Notes: generated by a model from the letters alone, not told the origin. 64,000 nucleotides of DNA from Deltaproteobacteria bacterium (GCA_019308745.1 JAFDHO010000004.1:48319-112318), one strand, 5' to 3'; counted from the stretch's first letter, positions 22,764 through 31,686 are shown. Numbers and translations are program-made.

Positions 22764-22823
22764 GGGACCCAAACCCAACGGGCCTCCAGGGCCGAATTTG
22801 ATACCCTATAAAATAAAGGAATT

Positions 22824-22851
22824 ACTATATATTACCTGCATTTTTTGTCAA
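22824..22851 (-). promoter_or_regulatory. Promoter of the yceD-rpmF-plsX-fab operon
   Basis: On the minus strand: TTGACA, 16-bp spacer, TATAGT, in an AT-rich stretch. The -10 box ends about 60 bp before the yceD start. No comparable promoter was seen between yceD and fabF, so one transcript may run through the whole fab run and possibly into the dCMP deaminase, nrdR and rib genes. Confidence 0.75.
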
Positions 22852-23130
22852 GCAAATAAATTTGGAATCACCCTTCCAAGAGGATTTTCCAGGGCCGAAA
22901 AACAACAAATAAGGTATCAAATATACACTTGGGTGTCCAAAACATATTTGACCGGGCCGCGGTCGCCCAAACCCTTCCCCTGCTTTCATCTCTCATGAGG
23001 GTGTGTGGAGTCCATCCGGTGCACCGTTGTCATGCCCGGGCGTAGAGGCCAAGGGGCGCATGACTCCACTGAAGGCCTCGCTTATTTCTGTTTTTTTCAC
23101 AGAAAAGAAGAGGGCTCTTAATTTTTTTCG

Positions 23131-23160
23131 TTGACAGCTTTCGCAATTTATTGATATATT
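23131..23160 (+). promoter_or_regulatory. Promoter of the unknown gene at 23277
   Basis: TTGACA, 18-bp spacer, TATATT. It is followed by a roughly 110-base untranslated leader that contains a small hairpin (CCCCT paired with AGGGG near 23190-23206). The preceding 22852-23130 holds the divergent yceD promoter side and no supportable gene. Confidence 0.6.
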
Positions 23161-23276
23161 TATAGAAAATGTGTGTTTTCCTGGAAACCCCTTTGTTCGA
23201 GGGGACGCGCTTTTCTTTTGTAGGTATCACCTCCCGTTTTTCCATAGATGACCCCCTTCATCGGGAATACTGAGTC

Positions 23277-24335
23277 GTGTGGATATACAGAGAGAGACTA
23301 AACTATTATGAGAAACTGAGACGGTCCCTTTATGAGATCTTGAGGGACGCCCTTGAGATGCGCCTGATGAAGATCTCTCTCATAGACTCCTTTTACAATT
23401 ACCTGAGAAATGGCGTGGAGTACAGCTTTCTCGAAAAGAGGGAACTCAGACCCACGTCAAAGAAGATGGAGAAGGAATCGGAGCTTTTCAATACCTTCAT
23501 TGTCATCTTCTGCGAGGGGATCATCAGCCCTGAATTAAAGAACTATATACGTTTCTTCCCCGAAAACAAGCTGGTCAAGAAGAATGTGGACTACCTTCCC
23601 AACCTGTCCCTCTACAAGAACTTCAATCAGAATCTGAGGTATTTTGACAAGCCTGCCTTCCTCGACCTTATTGAAGATCTCCTGGACATCGATTACGCCC
23701 TCTTGATCCAGCAGGACCCCACAATAAAGAAAAAGAACCGTTACGCCCTGACCCATTTTCACGTGAAGATCGACTGGCCGATCGCAGACGCAGCAGAAGA
23801 CCTGGCCGTCTGGCTCAGATACATACAGAACAACCTCTATGAAAAAGGGGACAAAGTGGCCAGGATCCTGCAGAACAAGCTCTTCGAGTACTATGGTTGC
23901 CACCACAGCGTCGGTGGGAGGCGTACCGCCGGACTCATTGCGGCCCAGCTCTTGAGGAAACTGGACTTTATTTCCACGGTATTTGTTTCGAGCTCAGAAT
24001 CACGATCCATGATAAAGTACTCGGAAAGGAGCGTATCGAAATTCTTCCTCATACAGCTCTATGACAGCCAGATTGGGGCCCTCTCCCAGAGAGAGGGAAT
24101 GGATTTTGAGACCTTCAAGAACGCCTATCTCTACCCTGCAAACGGCTACTATGTGGGGATCTCCGAGGCTGTTTACAGCCATACCCCCTATTCAAAGCCC
24201 CCCGAAGACGGAAAGCTCAGGAAACTCAGGCCTGCTTACAGCTGGCTACGCCTCAGAGACGAGTTTTTGCATCCCAAGAGCACGGCCCTCACCTTGCGGC
24301 CCATCAACTACAAGTGGGTCTATGCAGGGGAATAG
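23277..24335 (+). CDS. Hypothetical protein, 352 residues, no family recognised
   Basis: I do not recognise this protein. The frame is open for 352 codons with deltaproteobacterial-looking composition, and a stop codon lies two codons upstream of the GTG start, so GTG 23277 is the first possible start; ATG at residue 28 (MRLMKISL) is an alternative. No strong ribosome site precedes the GTG. It is soluble, with no signal peptide or membrane helix, rich in Tyr, Phe, Leu and Lys, and predicted mostly helical by eye. A conserved-looking patch is EYYGCHHSVGGRRTAGLIAAQLLRK (written here in two overlapping parts: EYYGCHHSVGGRRTA and GGRRTAGLIAAQLLRK). The start of this patch has two adjacent His residues and a Cys. 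It has its own promoter and long leader between the fab operon and small unknown genes. Confidence 0.7.
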   Translation: MWIYRERLNYYEKLRRSLYEILRDALEMRLMKISLIDSFYNYLRNGVEYSFLEKRELRPTSKKMEKESELFNTFIVIFCEGIISPELKNYIRFFPENKLVKKNVDYLPNLSLYKNFNQNLRYFDKPAFLDLIEDLLDIDYALLIQQDPTIKKKNRYALTHFHVKIDWPIADAAEDLAVWLRYIQNNLYEKGDKVARILQNKLFEYYGCHHSVGGRRTAGLIAAQLLRKLDFISTVFVSSSESRSMIKYSERSVSKFFLIQLYDSQIGALSQREGMDFETFKNAYLYPANGYYVGISEAVYSHTPYSKPPEDGKLRKLRPAYSWLRLRDEFLHPKSTALTLRPINYKWVYAGE

Positions 24336-24434
24336 GGCCCCCCTCCTCTGGGCCGAATCGCTCTCATTCTGAACAACAAGGTTTCGAGGCCCGTGTGCTC
24401 ACGTGGCTTCATGTGGGCGAGATTCCGGTTGGAG

Positions 24435-24653
24435 TCAATGGCGACCCTGCCTTTCCATGATCTTTACAAGGTGCCAGATGTCGAAGATCCGGTCCCAACG
24501 GAGAACATATATCTTTCCGTCGTCGCCAAGGATCTTGAAATAGTCGTGATCCTCACCATACCAGCGGTCTGCAATGGCTTCTACCACAATCTTGCTACCA
24601 TTCAGAATGAAATAAAGGGGTCTCTCGTTCGCCCTGTAGCCTGAGTAGGCCAT
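24435..24653 (-). CDS. Small conserved-looking protein, 72 residues
   Basis: Start ATG 24653 is set by an AAAGGAAG ribosome site; a longer frame reaches 24701. The protein reads like a single small beta-rich domain, with DRWYGEDHDYFKILGDDG and YVLRWDRIFDIWHLVKI. This pattern (DRW, then an acidic turn, then a final W) resembles small proteins annotated with DUF6504, but that match is from memory and uncertain. It is convergent with the 352-residue gene and 142 bp downstream of the next small gene. Function unknown. Confidence 0.6.
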   Translation of the reverse strand: MAYSGYRANERPLYFILNGSKIVVEAIADRWYGEDHDYFKILGDDGKIYVLRWDRIFDIWHLVKIMERQGRH

Positions 24654-24795
24654 GACAGCGACTTCCTTTGGAAAGGCCTCCTCTACGCTCAATACACCCA
24701 TGGGATCGTCGAAATATTGAGAGAAATTCCCTGGATCGCCCCTTCTTGAGGCAAGGCCCTCAAAAGCGCTCCCCGGGGAGCAGGGGCACCGGCGG

Positions 24796-25107
24796 TCACG
24801 CTTTTCCGAGAAACTGCTGCAGGTTCTTGATGAAGTTTATTTTTTTCTCAATCGGGACATCGTTGTCAAACACGAATGCCATCAGGAAACTCATCTGGTA
24901 GTTGACCGCGGAGGTCTTGTATTCCTGGACGGGGGTAACCTTCACGTCCTTTGGGTTCGCAAATTCATCGCCCTGGAACAGATCAGCCTTTCTCAAGATC
25001 ATGTTGAAGGCCTCTTTGGCATCTTCCGCATTTTCCAGGACGATCTCTATACCATCCAGTTTCTTCACTGCCTTGATTATCTTTTCGCTTTCCACCTTGA
25101 TTTTCAT
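24796..25107 (-). CDS. Hypothetical protein, 103 residues
   Basis: Not recognised. From ATG 25107 (GGGGGTGAGG just upstream) it gives MKIKVESEKIIKAVKKLDG, then VLENAEDAKEAFNMILRKAD and a helical C terminus ending NFIKNLQQFLGKA. It is soluble with a mixed alpha/beta pattern and no cysteine. The longer frame to 25176 adds a low-similarity N terminus. It is transcribed divergently from gltX with 263 bp between starts. Confidence 0.55.
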   Translation of the reverse strand: MKIKVESEKIIKAVKKLDGIEIVLENAEDAKEAFNMILRKADLFQGDEFANPKDVKVTPVQEYKTSAVNYQMSFLMAFVFDNDVPIEKKINFIKNLQQFLGKA

Positions 25108-25370
25108 GGCCTCACCCCCGTTCCCCTGGTTCATTTCCCTTGTCTTAATATCATACTCCGAAAAATTCACCATCATTTCAAGTTATTTGTTATCGGGTTT
25201 TTTCTCAGATACCTTCGCCTGTCTCGTGATGAGCGTGGATCCTCATATCTTTCCCACAGGCCTCTGTAAGGAGATCTTCGGGTTTTGCGGGTTGTCTCAG
25301 GCTTTGGCCTATGCTAAACTCCTATGAATCGATTCTTGGAAATATTATCCCCTGGCGGATCTGTGATATT

Positions 25371-26780
25371 ATGGACAAAGAGAAAGTCGTAACGAGGTTT
25401 CCTCCAAGCCCAACGGGCTACCTGCATATCGGTGGAGCAAGGACCGCCCTGTTCAACTGGCTTTATGCACGTCAAAAAGGTGGCACCTTTATCCTCAGGA
25501 TTGAAGATACGGACAAACAGCGGTCCTCTGAAGAGGCCACAAGGGCCATCATCGAGTCCATGGAGTGGCTGGGGCTGGACTGGGACGAGGGCCCCTACTT
25601 TCAGTCTCAGAGGTACCGCATCTACGATGAGTACATCGAAAGGCTCCTGTCCAAAGGCAAGGCCTATTACTGCCATTGCACGCCCGAGGAACTGGATAGG
25701 AAACGGGAACTGGCCAAGTCCAAGGGATTGAAGCCCAAATACGACGGCACATGTCGCGAACTCAACCTCGGGCCAAGCCCCGGGGCGGTGGTCAGACTAA
25801 AGGCGCCCCTGTCGGGAAGGACATCCTTCCATGATGTGGTGAAAGGGGCCATCGCCTTTGACAATGAAGAACTGGATGATCTCGTCCTCAAGAAATCGGA
25901 CGGAACTCCCACCTACCATCTTGCGGTGGTCGTCGATGACGTAACCATGGGCGTCACCCACGTCATCAGGGGCGACGACCATGTGAACAACACACCTCGC
26001 CAGATACTCATCTACCAGGCCCTGGGAGAACCCCTCCCCTCATATGCCCATGTGCCCATGATCCTCGGCCCTGACAGGACCCGGTTGAGCAAGCGCCATG
26101 GGGCGACATCTGTACTGGCTTATAGGGAAATGGGCTATCTGCCCCAGGCCTTGATCAACGCACTGGCAAGGCTGGGATGGTCCTATGGGGATCAGGAGAG
26201 ATTCACCATTGAAGAACTCATCCAGAAATTCTCCCTGGAAAACGTCGGGAAATCTGCGGGGATCTTCAATGGGGAAAAGCTCCTGGATCTCAACGCCATA
26301 TACATCAGGGAGTCGGACACCAAATACCTGACTCAGGCTGTCATTCCTTTTCTGGAGAGGCTCGGGTTCAAAGACCTTGATATGGCGACCCTGCGCAAGG
26401 CGGTTGAAACCGTGAAACCTCGCAGCCGCACCCTCGCGGAGATGGCGGAAGCCATCCTCTTCTACTTCCAGGACGAAATAACTTACGAAGAAAAGGGAGA
26501 AAAGAAGTTCTTGAGGGCCGAAGTGGTTGAGCTCTTGGAGGACATCCTTTCTCGGCTCACAAGAACGGGGGATTTTGACCAGAAGGCCCTTGAGGTCCTC
26601 TTCCTTGCCTTTCTGGAGGAAAAGGGGGTCAAGCTGGGCAAGATAGCCCAGCCCCTCAGGGTCGCCTTAACGGGCAAAACGGCCAGCCCGGGACTGTTCG
26701 AGGTCATGGAAGTCCTCGGGAAGGCCAAGACCCTCCGGCGGATAGAGAAGGCCATTGCCCACATCAGATCAAAACAGTGA
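25371..26780 (+). CDS. gltX: Glutamyl-tRNA synthetase
   Basis: Class Ib synthetase of 469 residues. The HIGH motif is YLHIGGARTALFNW near residue 17, and the KMSKS-type loop is TRLSKRHGATSV near residue 242. It has a CxC..YxxC-like segment (YYCHCTPEELDRKRELAK) but lacks the full zinc set of E. coli GluRS. Start ATG 25371 gives the standard MDKEKVVTRFPPSPTG; the upstream open frame (from 25311) is not similar to the family. In organisms lacking GlnRS this enzyme may also charge tRNA-Gln, but that cannot be judged here. Confidence 0.96.
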   Translation: MDKEKVVTRFPPSPTGYLHIGGARTALFNWLYARQKGGTFILRIEDTDKQRSSEEATRAIIESMEWLGLDWDEGPYFQSQRYRIYDEYIERLLSKGKAYYCHCTPEELDRKRELAKSKGLKPKYDGTCRELNLGPSPGAVVRLKAPLSGRTSFHDVVKGAIAFDNEELDDLVLKKSDGTPTYHLAVVVDDVTMGVTHVIRGDDHVNNTPRQILIYQALGEPLPSYAHVPMILGPDRTRLSKRHGATSVLAYREMGYLPQALINALARLGWSYGDQERFTIEELIQKFSLENVGKSAGIFNGEKLLDLNAIYIRESDTKYLTQAVIPFLERLGFKDLDMATLRKAVETVKPRSRTLAEMAEAILFYFQDEITYEEKGEKKFLRAEVVELLEDILSRLTRTGDFDQKALEVLFLAFLEEKGVKLGKIAQPLRVALTGKTASPGLFEVMEVLGKAKTLRRIEKAIAHIRSKQ

Positions 26781-26801
26781 CTTGGCAAGGCTTAGGGAGC
26801 A

Positions 26802-27269
26802 ATGATTGATATCTTAAGGAAGATCTTTGACCGCACTCCTGACAAAAGAGGAGCATCCCAGGACAAGACTTACGACATTGAGAAAGTCCGCCTCGCCACC
26901 TGTGCCCTGTTCCTGGAGATGGCACAGATCGACGGTGAATTCAGTGACTCTGAAAGGGACCACATCATCACCTCCCTGAAGAAGACCTGCGGGCTCTCTG
27001 AGGCGGCTGTCCAGGAGCTCATGGAGGCCGCCGAGGAGGAGTTAAAGGGCAGTATCGACCTGTGGCAGTTTACGAACTCCATCAACCAGAGCTTTCCCCT
27101 TGAAAGGAAACTAGAGGTCATTGAAATGATATGGCAGCTTGTGTATGCCGACGGATACCTGGAAAAGCATGAGGACTACCTCATGCACAAGCTGGCCAAT
27201 CTCCTTCGACTCAGCCACAAACAACTGATCGCTGCCAAACTGAAGGCAAAAGCCCAATGCAAACCTTAG
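26802..27269 (+). CDS. TerB-like (DjlA N-terminal type) protein
   Basis: 155 residues forming an all-helical TerB-type domain: LATCALFLEMAQIDGEFSDSE (metal-binding-like acidic IDGEFSDSE), then WQFTNSINQSFP, then WQLVYADGYLEKHEDYLMH, a second acidic DGYLEKHE. This internal repeat of D-G-x-x-x-x-x-E is the family hallmark. The family is linked to stress and membrane functions, including tellurite resistance loci, but a specific role cannot be assigned. It lies 21 bp after gltX and is probably co-transcribed. Its stop codon TAG is the first base pair region of the flanking 9-bp repeat of an inserted element (27268-27276). Confidence 0.75.
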   Translation: MIDILRKIFDRTPDKRGASQDKTYDIEKVRLATCALFLEMAQIDGEFSDSERDHIITSLKKTCGLSEAAVQELMEAAEEELKGSIDLWQFTNSINQSFPLERKLEVIEMIWQLVYADGYLEKHEDYLMHKLANLLRLSHKQLIAAKLKAKAQCKP

Positions 27270-27276
27270 TATCTTA

Positions 27277-27401
27277 CAGTAATGTCCTGTTAGGATTTTG
27301 CAAACGCAGGCCATCGCCAAAGGCTTGATCAACACCATGAGGCCACAACCAACGGCCCTGGCTACTATTCGGCCCTGCAAAATCCTAACCGGACATCAGT
27401 G
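27277..27401. mobile_element. MITE-like inverted-repeat element with 9-bp flanking direct repeats
   Basis: A 125-bp non-coding element with 26-bp terminal inverted repeats (23 of 26 matching; core GTTAGGATTTTGCA). It is flanked by the identical 9-mer AGTATCTTA at 27268-27276 and 27402-27410, which looks like a target-site duplication. The joined empty site would be a near-palindrome, AAACC...GGTTT. It carries no gene. Confidence 0.7.
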
Positions 27402-27487
27402 AGTATCTTAGGTTTTGCGTCCCCTTCATCGGAGTGTGGATTCGTGAGCTTTCTTGCCACCCCCTTTCCCTTAGATGGGCGGCGTTC

Positions 27488-28399
27488 TCATTCACGCTCA
27501 TCTTGCTTTATTCTTCCGTAGATGTTGTCCGAGGGGGGTGTTCCCCTTCTCTCCGTGGATACCTCGCAGTCCTTGTAATAAGGTTTGTCCTTTCGATTGA
27601 AAGCCACAAGCACCTGGATTACAGCCCAACCCAGTTCTCCCCGTTCTGCCATGGCCGTGATTTCTTCGAGGGCAGCCCGATTTTCATATGGTGTCGGCCT
27701 GTAGGGTCGTGGCGATATGAGCGCGTCATAAATGTCGCTTGCCGCCACTATCTCCACCATGAGATCATCCAAGTTGATCCCTCTCGGGTATCCTGATCCG
27801 TCCTTCCTTTCATGGTGGTCCCTCGCCACCCTGCCAGAAAGGGACTGCTTATCCCCAAGGTAGTAGCAGAGGAGGACGTAGCCCGCCAGGGAGTGGTGTT
27901 CAAGGAGGCTCCGTTCTCGCCTCGTGAGGGGTTCGGATTTCTTCAGCACCTCCAAAGGGACACAAATCTTGCCAAAATCGTGCATGGGTCCTGTAGCTGC
28001 CTCACGGATCAACTCCCCGTAGTCCCTTACCAATTCGTGGGCCAGGAGGGTCGACAGGGAAAAGACCATAAGTATATGTCGGTAGGTATAGAAATCCCTT
28101 TCCCTGAAATAATCCAGGGATTCCAGAACAGGGGTGATAATGTGAATGCTTTCCATGAACTTGAGCAGGTCAACGGTCTCCTTCCTGTGGCCGAAGATGA
28201 CGCTGTAGGGAGGCTCGGTCAACAGGTGGAGAAGGTCGTCCAACACCGTGCCGTGTTTGAGCATGGCGTAGGCCTCCAGCGGACCTCCTCCCAAATCCTG
28301 CATCACGGCTTCCATGGACTCCGAAAGGGACGCACCCGCAGGGAGAATCACTTTGTTGTCTAAAGTGAAGACAGGGTGATCTATCTTGAGGTCAAGCAT
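27488..28399 (-). CDS. HD-GYP domain phosphohydrolase
   Basis: 303 residues from ATG 28399 (AGGGGG ribosome site; a frame extends to 28417). Residues 105-280 are an HD-GYP domain: RHILMVFSLSTLLA, the HD pair in GPMHDFGKICVP, EHHSLAGYVLL, and DHHERKDGSGYPRG, then YDALISPRPYRP. Metal ligands and the GYP triplet are present, so cyclic-di-GMP hydrolysis is plausible. The N-terminal 100 residues match no receiver, PAS or GAF domain that I recognise. It lies 89 bp after nrdG on the same strand, perhaps in the anaerobic ribonucleotide reductase operon. Confidence 0.85.
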   Translation of the reverse strand: MLDLKIDHPVFTLDNKVILPAGASLSESMEAVMQDLGGGPLEAYAMLKHGTVLDDLLHLLTEPPYSVIFGHRKETVDLLKFMESIHIITPVLESLDYFRERDFYTYRHILMVFSLSTLLAHELVRDYGELIREAATGPMHDFGKICVPLEVLKKSEPLTRRERSLLEHHSLAGYVLLCYYLGDKQSLSGRVARDHHERKDGSGYPRGINLDDLMVEIVAASDIYDALISPRPYRPTPYENRAALEEITAMAERGELGWAVIQVLVAFNRKDKPYYKDCEVSTERRGTPPSDNIYGRIKQDERE

Positions 28400-28487
28400 C
28401 GTGGTCCCCCTTCCCATCGATACTGGGCAAAGGAAGGTTCACCGCAGGATTCCAAAATTCATGTGAAGGCGCATCGGACGGGGCCTG

Positions 28488-29192
28488 TCACCGGACAACA
28501 CATTTCTGGACCCAGGGCTCTGCCAGGGATTTCAGTCGCAGCATGCCGCCTTCGTCATAGCCGTGCCCCTGGCCCCTGAAGAAATCCGGATACAGGACCT
28601 TGTCAGCGTGGAATCTCTGCAGTGCATACATCTGGGCGCCCTGGATGAGTCTCGCGATGGAAGAGATATCGTGCTCCCGCACGATGGGGCTCACGCAGGT
28701 GGTACGAAACTCATGGGCAATCCCGGACGTGATGATCAGCTCTACGCTCTTGAGTATGTCTCCTGCTTCCACACCGGACTCGGCAATCAACGAATACCTG
28801 GACGGGGCGGTCTTGATGTCCATTGCAATGTAGTCTACCATACCTCCGTTGATCAGGGCCTTCAGGGTGTGGGGCCTGCTTCCGTTGGTATCCAGCTTGA
28901 CCGGGAAGCCCATGCCCTTGACCCTATCGCAGAGATCGGGCAGTTCATCCTGTAAGGTGGGTTCGCCCCCTGATATGACCACACCGTCCAGGAATCCCCT
29001 GCGCTCCGACAGGAACTCATAGACATCACTCTCTGCCAATCGGGCTCCTTCTCCCGTTCCCTCCGTGCCCCTGACCAATTCCGGATTATGGCAATATGGG
29101 CAATGGAAATTACAACCCCTTAGAAAGAGCACACAACTGACCCTTCCCGGGAAGTCGATAAAAGAGTTTCTTTGGAGACCGCCAAGGACCAT
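28488..29192 (-). CDS. nrdG: Anaerobic ribonucleoside-triphosphate reductase activating protein
   Basis: Radical SAM enzyme that installs the glycyl radical on NrdD. The [4Fe-4S] motif is CNFHCPYCHNPELV (CX3CX2C) near residues 27-34, followed by VISGGEPTLQ and LDTNGSRP. At 234 residues it is the longer form found in archaea and anaerobic bacteria, not the roughly 150-residue E. coli form. Gap to nrdD is 11 bp, so they form one operon under the NrdR-box promoter upstream of nrdD. Confidence 0.93.
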   Translation of the reverse strand: MVLGGLQRNSFIDFPGRVSCVLFLRGCNFHCPYCHNPELVRGTEGTGEGARLAESDVYEFLSERRGFLDGVVISGGEPTLQDELPDLCDRVKGMGFPVKLDTNGSRPHTLKALINGGMVDYIAMDIKTAPSRYSLIAESGVEAGDILKSVELIITSGIAHEFRTTCVSPIVREHDISSIARLIQGAQMYALQRFHADKVLYPDFFRGQGHGYDEGGMLRLKSLAEPWVQKCVVR

Positions 29193-29203
29193 AACCTTAT
29201 CCT

Positions 29204-31372
29204 TCAGGCACAGTGTGCCTCCAGGGTTTCTGGATCTCTGGGGGGGAGTTGTTCCGGGCTGCTCCGTTCATGCTCCCTGAAGGGCCTCAAATCAAATGTC
29301 TTCCTGATCTGGTACTCTGCCTGTTTGCCGTTGTTCCATTGTTTTATGGGTCTGAGGTACCCGACCACCCTGGAATATATTTCGGTCTCTCCCTGGCAAT
29401 GGGGACAGGTATCCTGTTCTCCGTTCAGATACCCGTGGGACGGGCACACGCTAAAGGTCGGTGTGAGCGTAAAATAGGGAAGCCTGAAATTGTTCACCAC
29501 TTTCCTGATGATCCCCTTGACAGTACGGATATCCTCCACCTGCTCTCCCAGGTAAATGTGAAGGACCGTCCCTCCGGTGTATTTTGTCTGGAGTTCGTCT
29601 TGCAGCTTCAGGGTCTCGAAAACGTCGTCCGTGTAATTCACCGGCAGCTGGGTGGAGTTCGTATAGAAGGGCGCCGCGCCCTTTTGGTAATCGTCTTCGT
29701 TCGCACAGATGATGCCCGGAAAACGTTCCTTGTCCAGCATGGCCAGGCGGTAAGAGGCCCCCTCGGCAGGGGTCGCCTCCAGGTTGAAGATTTCATCGGT
29801 GTTGTCTTGAATCTCGGACAGGAGATGCCTTATGAAATCCATGGCCTTCAGGGAGAACCGACGGCCCCTTACACTCCCAATGTCTTCACCGAAGAGATTG
29901 AGGCAGGCCTCATTCATGCCCACTATGCCGACCGTCGAGAAATGGTTCTTCCAGTACAACCCGGTGCCCTTCTTGATTTCCCTGAGGTAGAACTTCGAAT
30001 AGGGATAGAGGTTCTTGTCCGTGAACTTTTCCAGCACCTTTCTTTTTATGGAGAGGCTTTCCTTTGCCAGCATGACCATTTCCCTGAGGTCTTCAAAGAA
30101 TTCCTTTTCATTCTCGGCTCTGAAGCCAATGCGCGGCAGGTTGATGGTCACGACGCCAATGGACCCTGTCAGGGGATTGGCACCGAACAGCCCGCCGCCC
30201 CTCTTTAGAAGCTCCCGGTTGTCCAGTCGCAGGCGGCAACACATGGACCTGGCATCTTCGGGAGACATGTCCGAGTTGACAAAATTCGAAAAATAGGGAA
30301 TCCCGTATTTACCGGTCATCTTCCAGATCATGTCAAGGTTGGAGTTGTCCCAATCAAAATCCGGCGTGATATTGTAGGTCGGGATGGGAAAGGTGAAGAC
30401 CCTTCCCCTGACGTCCCCATCCATCATGACCTCTGCGAAGGCATGGTTGATCATATCCATTTCAGGCTGAAAATCCCTGTAGGTCTCATCCAGTTCCCGT
30501 CCCCCGACGATGACCGGGAGATCCTCCAGTATCTTTGGCACCTGAAGGTCCATGGTGATGTTGGTGAAGGGCGTCTGGAAGCCAACCCGTGTAGGGATGT
30601 TGATATTGAATACAAATTCCTGGAGGGCCTGTTTTACGTCCCTATAACTCAAAGAATCGTATCGAACGAAGGGGGCCAGGAGGCTATCAAAATTGGATAT
30701 GGCCTGGGCACCAGCGGCCTCGCCCTGTAACGTATAGAAAAAATTGACGATCTGACCAAGGGCCGATCGCAGGTGCTTGGGAGGGGCGCTCTCCACCTTG
30801 CCTTCGACACCCCGGAACCCCTGCATGAGCAAGTCCCTTAGATCCCAACCGACACAATATACGGACAAGAGGCTCAGATCGTGGAGGTGCAGATCACCAT
30901 CCTTATGGGCCCGCCTTATCTCGGGCGGATAGATGCGATTCAGCCAGTATTCGGACGTGATATCCGAGGAAATGTAGTTGTTCAGGCCCTGGAGGGAATA
31001 ACACATATTGCTGTTTTCTTGTATCTTCCAATCCAGCTTCTGGATATAACTCTCCACCAGGTCCACGCTGGCCTTAGAGACGATACTCCTTATTTGGGCA
31101 TGTTGCTCCCTGTAAAGGACATATGCCTTGGCTGTCTTGTAAAAGGGAGAATCCAGCAGGACCCTCTCAACGATGTCCTGTATTTCTTCCACCTCGGGTA
31201 CGGGGCCGAGCCTCATCTCATGGGCCAGGGTAAGGACCCGAAGGGTCAGTTTTCGTGCCTCCCTTCCTCCGAACTCGCCCGTCGCCTTCCCTGCCTTTGC
31301 GATAGCCGAGGTAATCTTTTGTGGGTCAAAGGTCACGCATCGTCCGTCCCGTTTCTTGATCTTCTCAAACAT
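29204..31372 (-). CDS. nrdD: Anaerobic (class III) ribonucleoside-triphosphate reductase
   Basis: Reduces ribonucleotides to deoxyribonucleotides with an oxygen-sensitive glycyl radical. The N terminus MFEKIKKRDGRCVTFDPQKI is an ATP-cone. The glycyl radical site is RVVGYLRPIKQWNNG (Gly671), 51 residues from the C terminus. Just before it, CPSHGYLNGEQDTCPHCQG supplies four Cys for the zinc site. The length of 722 is in range. An unusual Pro/Glu-rich tail follows the radical loop. It is first of nrdD-nrdG and controlled by a promoter with two NrdR boxes. Confidence 0.96.
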   Translation of the reverse strand: MFEKIKKRDGRCVTFDPQKITSAIAKAGKATGEFGGREARKLTLRVLTLAHEMRLGPVPEVEEIQDIVERVLLDSPFYKTAKAYVLYREQHAQIRSIVSKASVDLVESYIQKLDWKIQENSNMCYSLQGLNNYISSDITSEYWLNRIYPPEIRRAHKDGDLHLHDLSLLSVYCVGWDLRDLLMQGFRGVEGKVESAPPKHLRSALGQIVNFFYTLQGEAAGAQAISNFDSLLAPFVRYDSLSYRDVKQALQEFVFNINIPTRVGFQTPFTNITMDLQVPKILEDLPVIVGGRELDETYRDFQPEMDMINHAFAEVMMDGDVRGRVFTFPIPTYNITPDFDWDNSNLDMIWKMTGKYGIPYFSNFVNSDMSPEDARSMCCRLRLDNRELLKRGGGLFGANPLTGSIGVVTINLPRIGFRAENEKEFFEDLREMVMLAKESLSIKRKVLEKFTDKNLYPYSKFYLREIKKGTGLYWKNHFSTVGIVGMNEACLNLFGEDIGSVRGRRFSLKAMDFIRHLLSEIQDNTDEIFNLEATPAEGASYRLAMLDKERFPGIICANEDDYQKGAAPFYTNSTQLPVNYTDDVFETLKLQDELQTKYTGGTVLHIYLGEQVEDIRTVKGIIRKVVNNFRLPYFTLTPTFSVCPSHGYLNGEQDTCPHCQGETEIYSRVVGYLRPIKQWNNGKQAEYQIRKTFDLRPFREHERSSPEQLPPRDPETLEAHCA

Positions 31373-31479
31373 CGATACCTCCCGGTAGGCGCTTGAATTG
31401 TGAAATGGAAATGCAGAACATCATTTTCCGATAAGCAAGGTGTCTTTCACGTGTGATTTCTGGGCTGGAGATGGGGGAA

Positions 31480-31529
31480 TATTTATCACAATATATTGAG
31501 GTTTGTCAAGGCGGAAAGTCAATATATTG
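31480..31529 (-). promoter_or_regulatory. nrdD promoter with two NrdR boxes
   Basis: Two identical palindromes, CAATATATTG at 31489-31498 and 31520-31529, are 31 bp apart (three helical turns), flanked by the NrdR-box style CACA and TGTG. They bracket the promoter: TTGACA (minus strand, 31504-31509) and TAAATA (31480-31485), spacer 18. One box lies inside the spacer and the other just upstream of the -35 box. This geometry matches known NrdR sites. The rest of 31373-31686 holds the leader and a stretch with no gene. Confidence 0.85.
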
Positions 31530-31686
31530 ATGTGAATTGGCCAAAAAATCTTCAAAGGGGCATGGTTCGCCACATCGCTCGCCTTCGCCGGGATGCCCTG
31601 TGTGGAAGCACGGGGAAGAAGGGCGAAAGGTGACCGTGTCCCTGCTCCCCTGTAAGGACGGCTCGGCTCAAGGGCTGTCTCCTCCC

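Noticed and set aside
23030-23245. 71-codon minus-strand frame between yceD and the unknown gene
   Set aside because: It overlaps the plus-strand promoter at 23131-23160, lacks a ribosome site and has no recognisable pattern.
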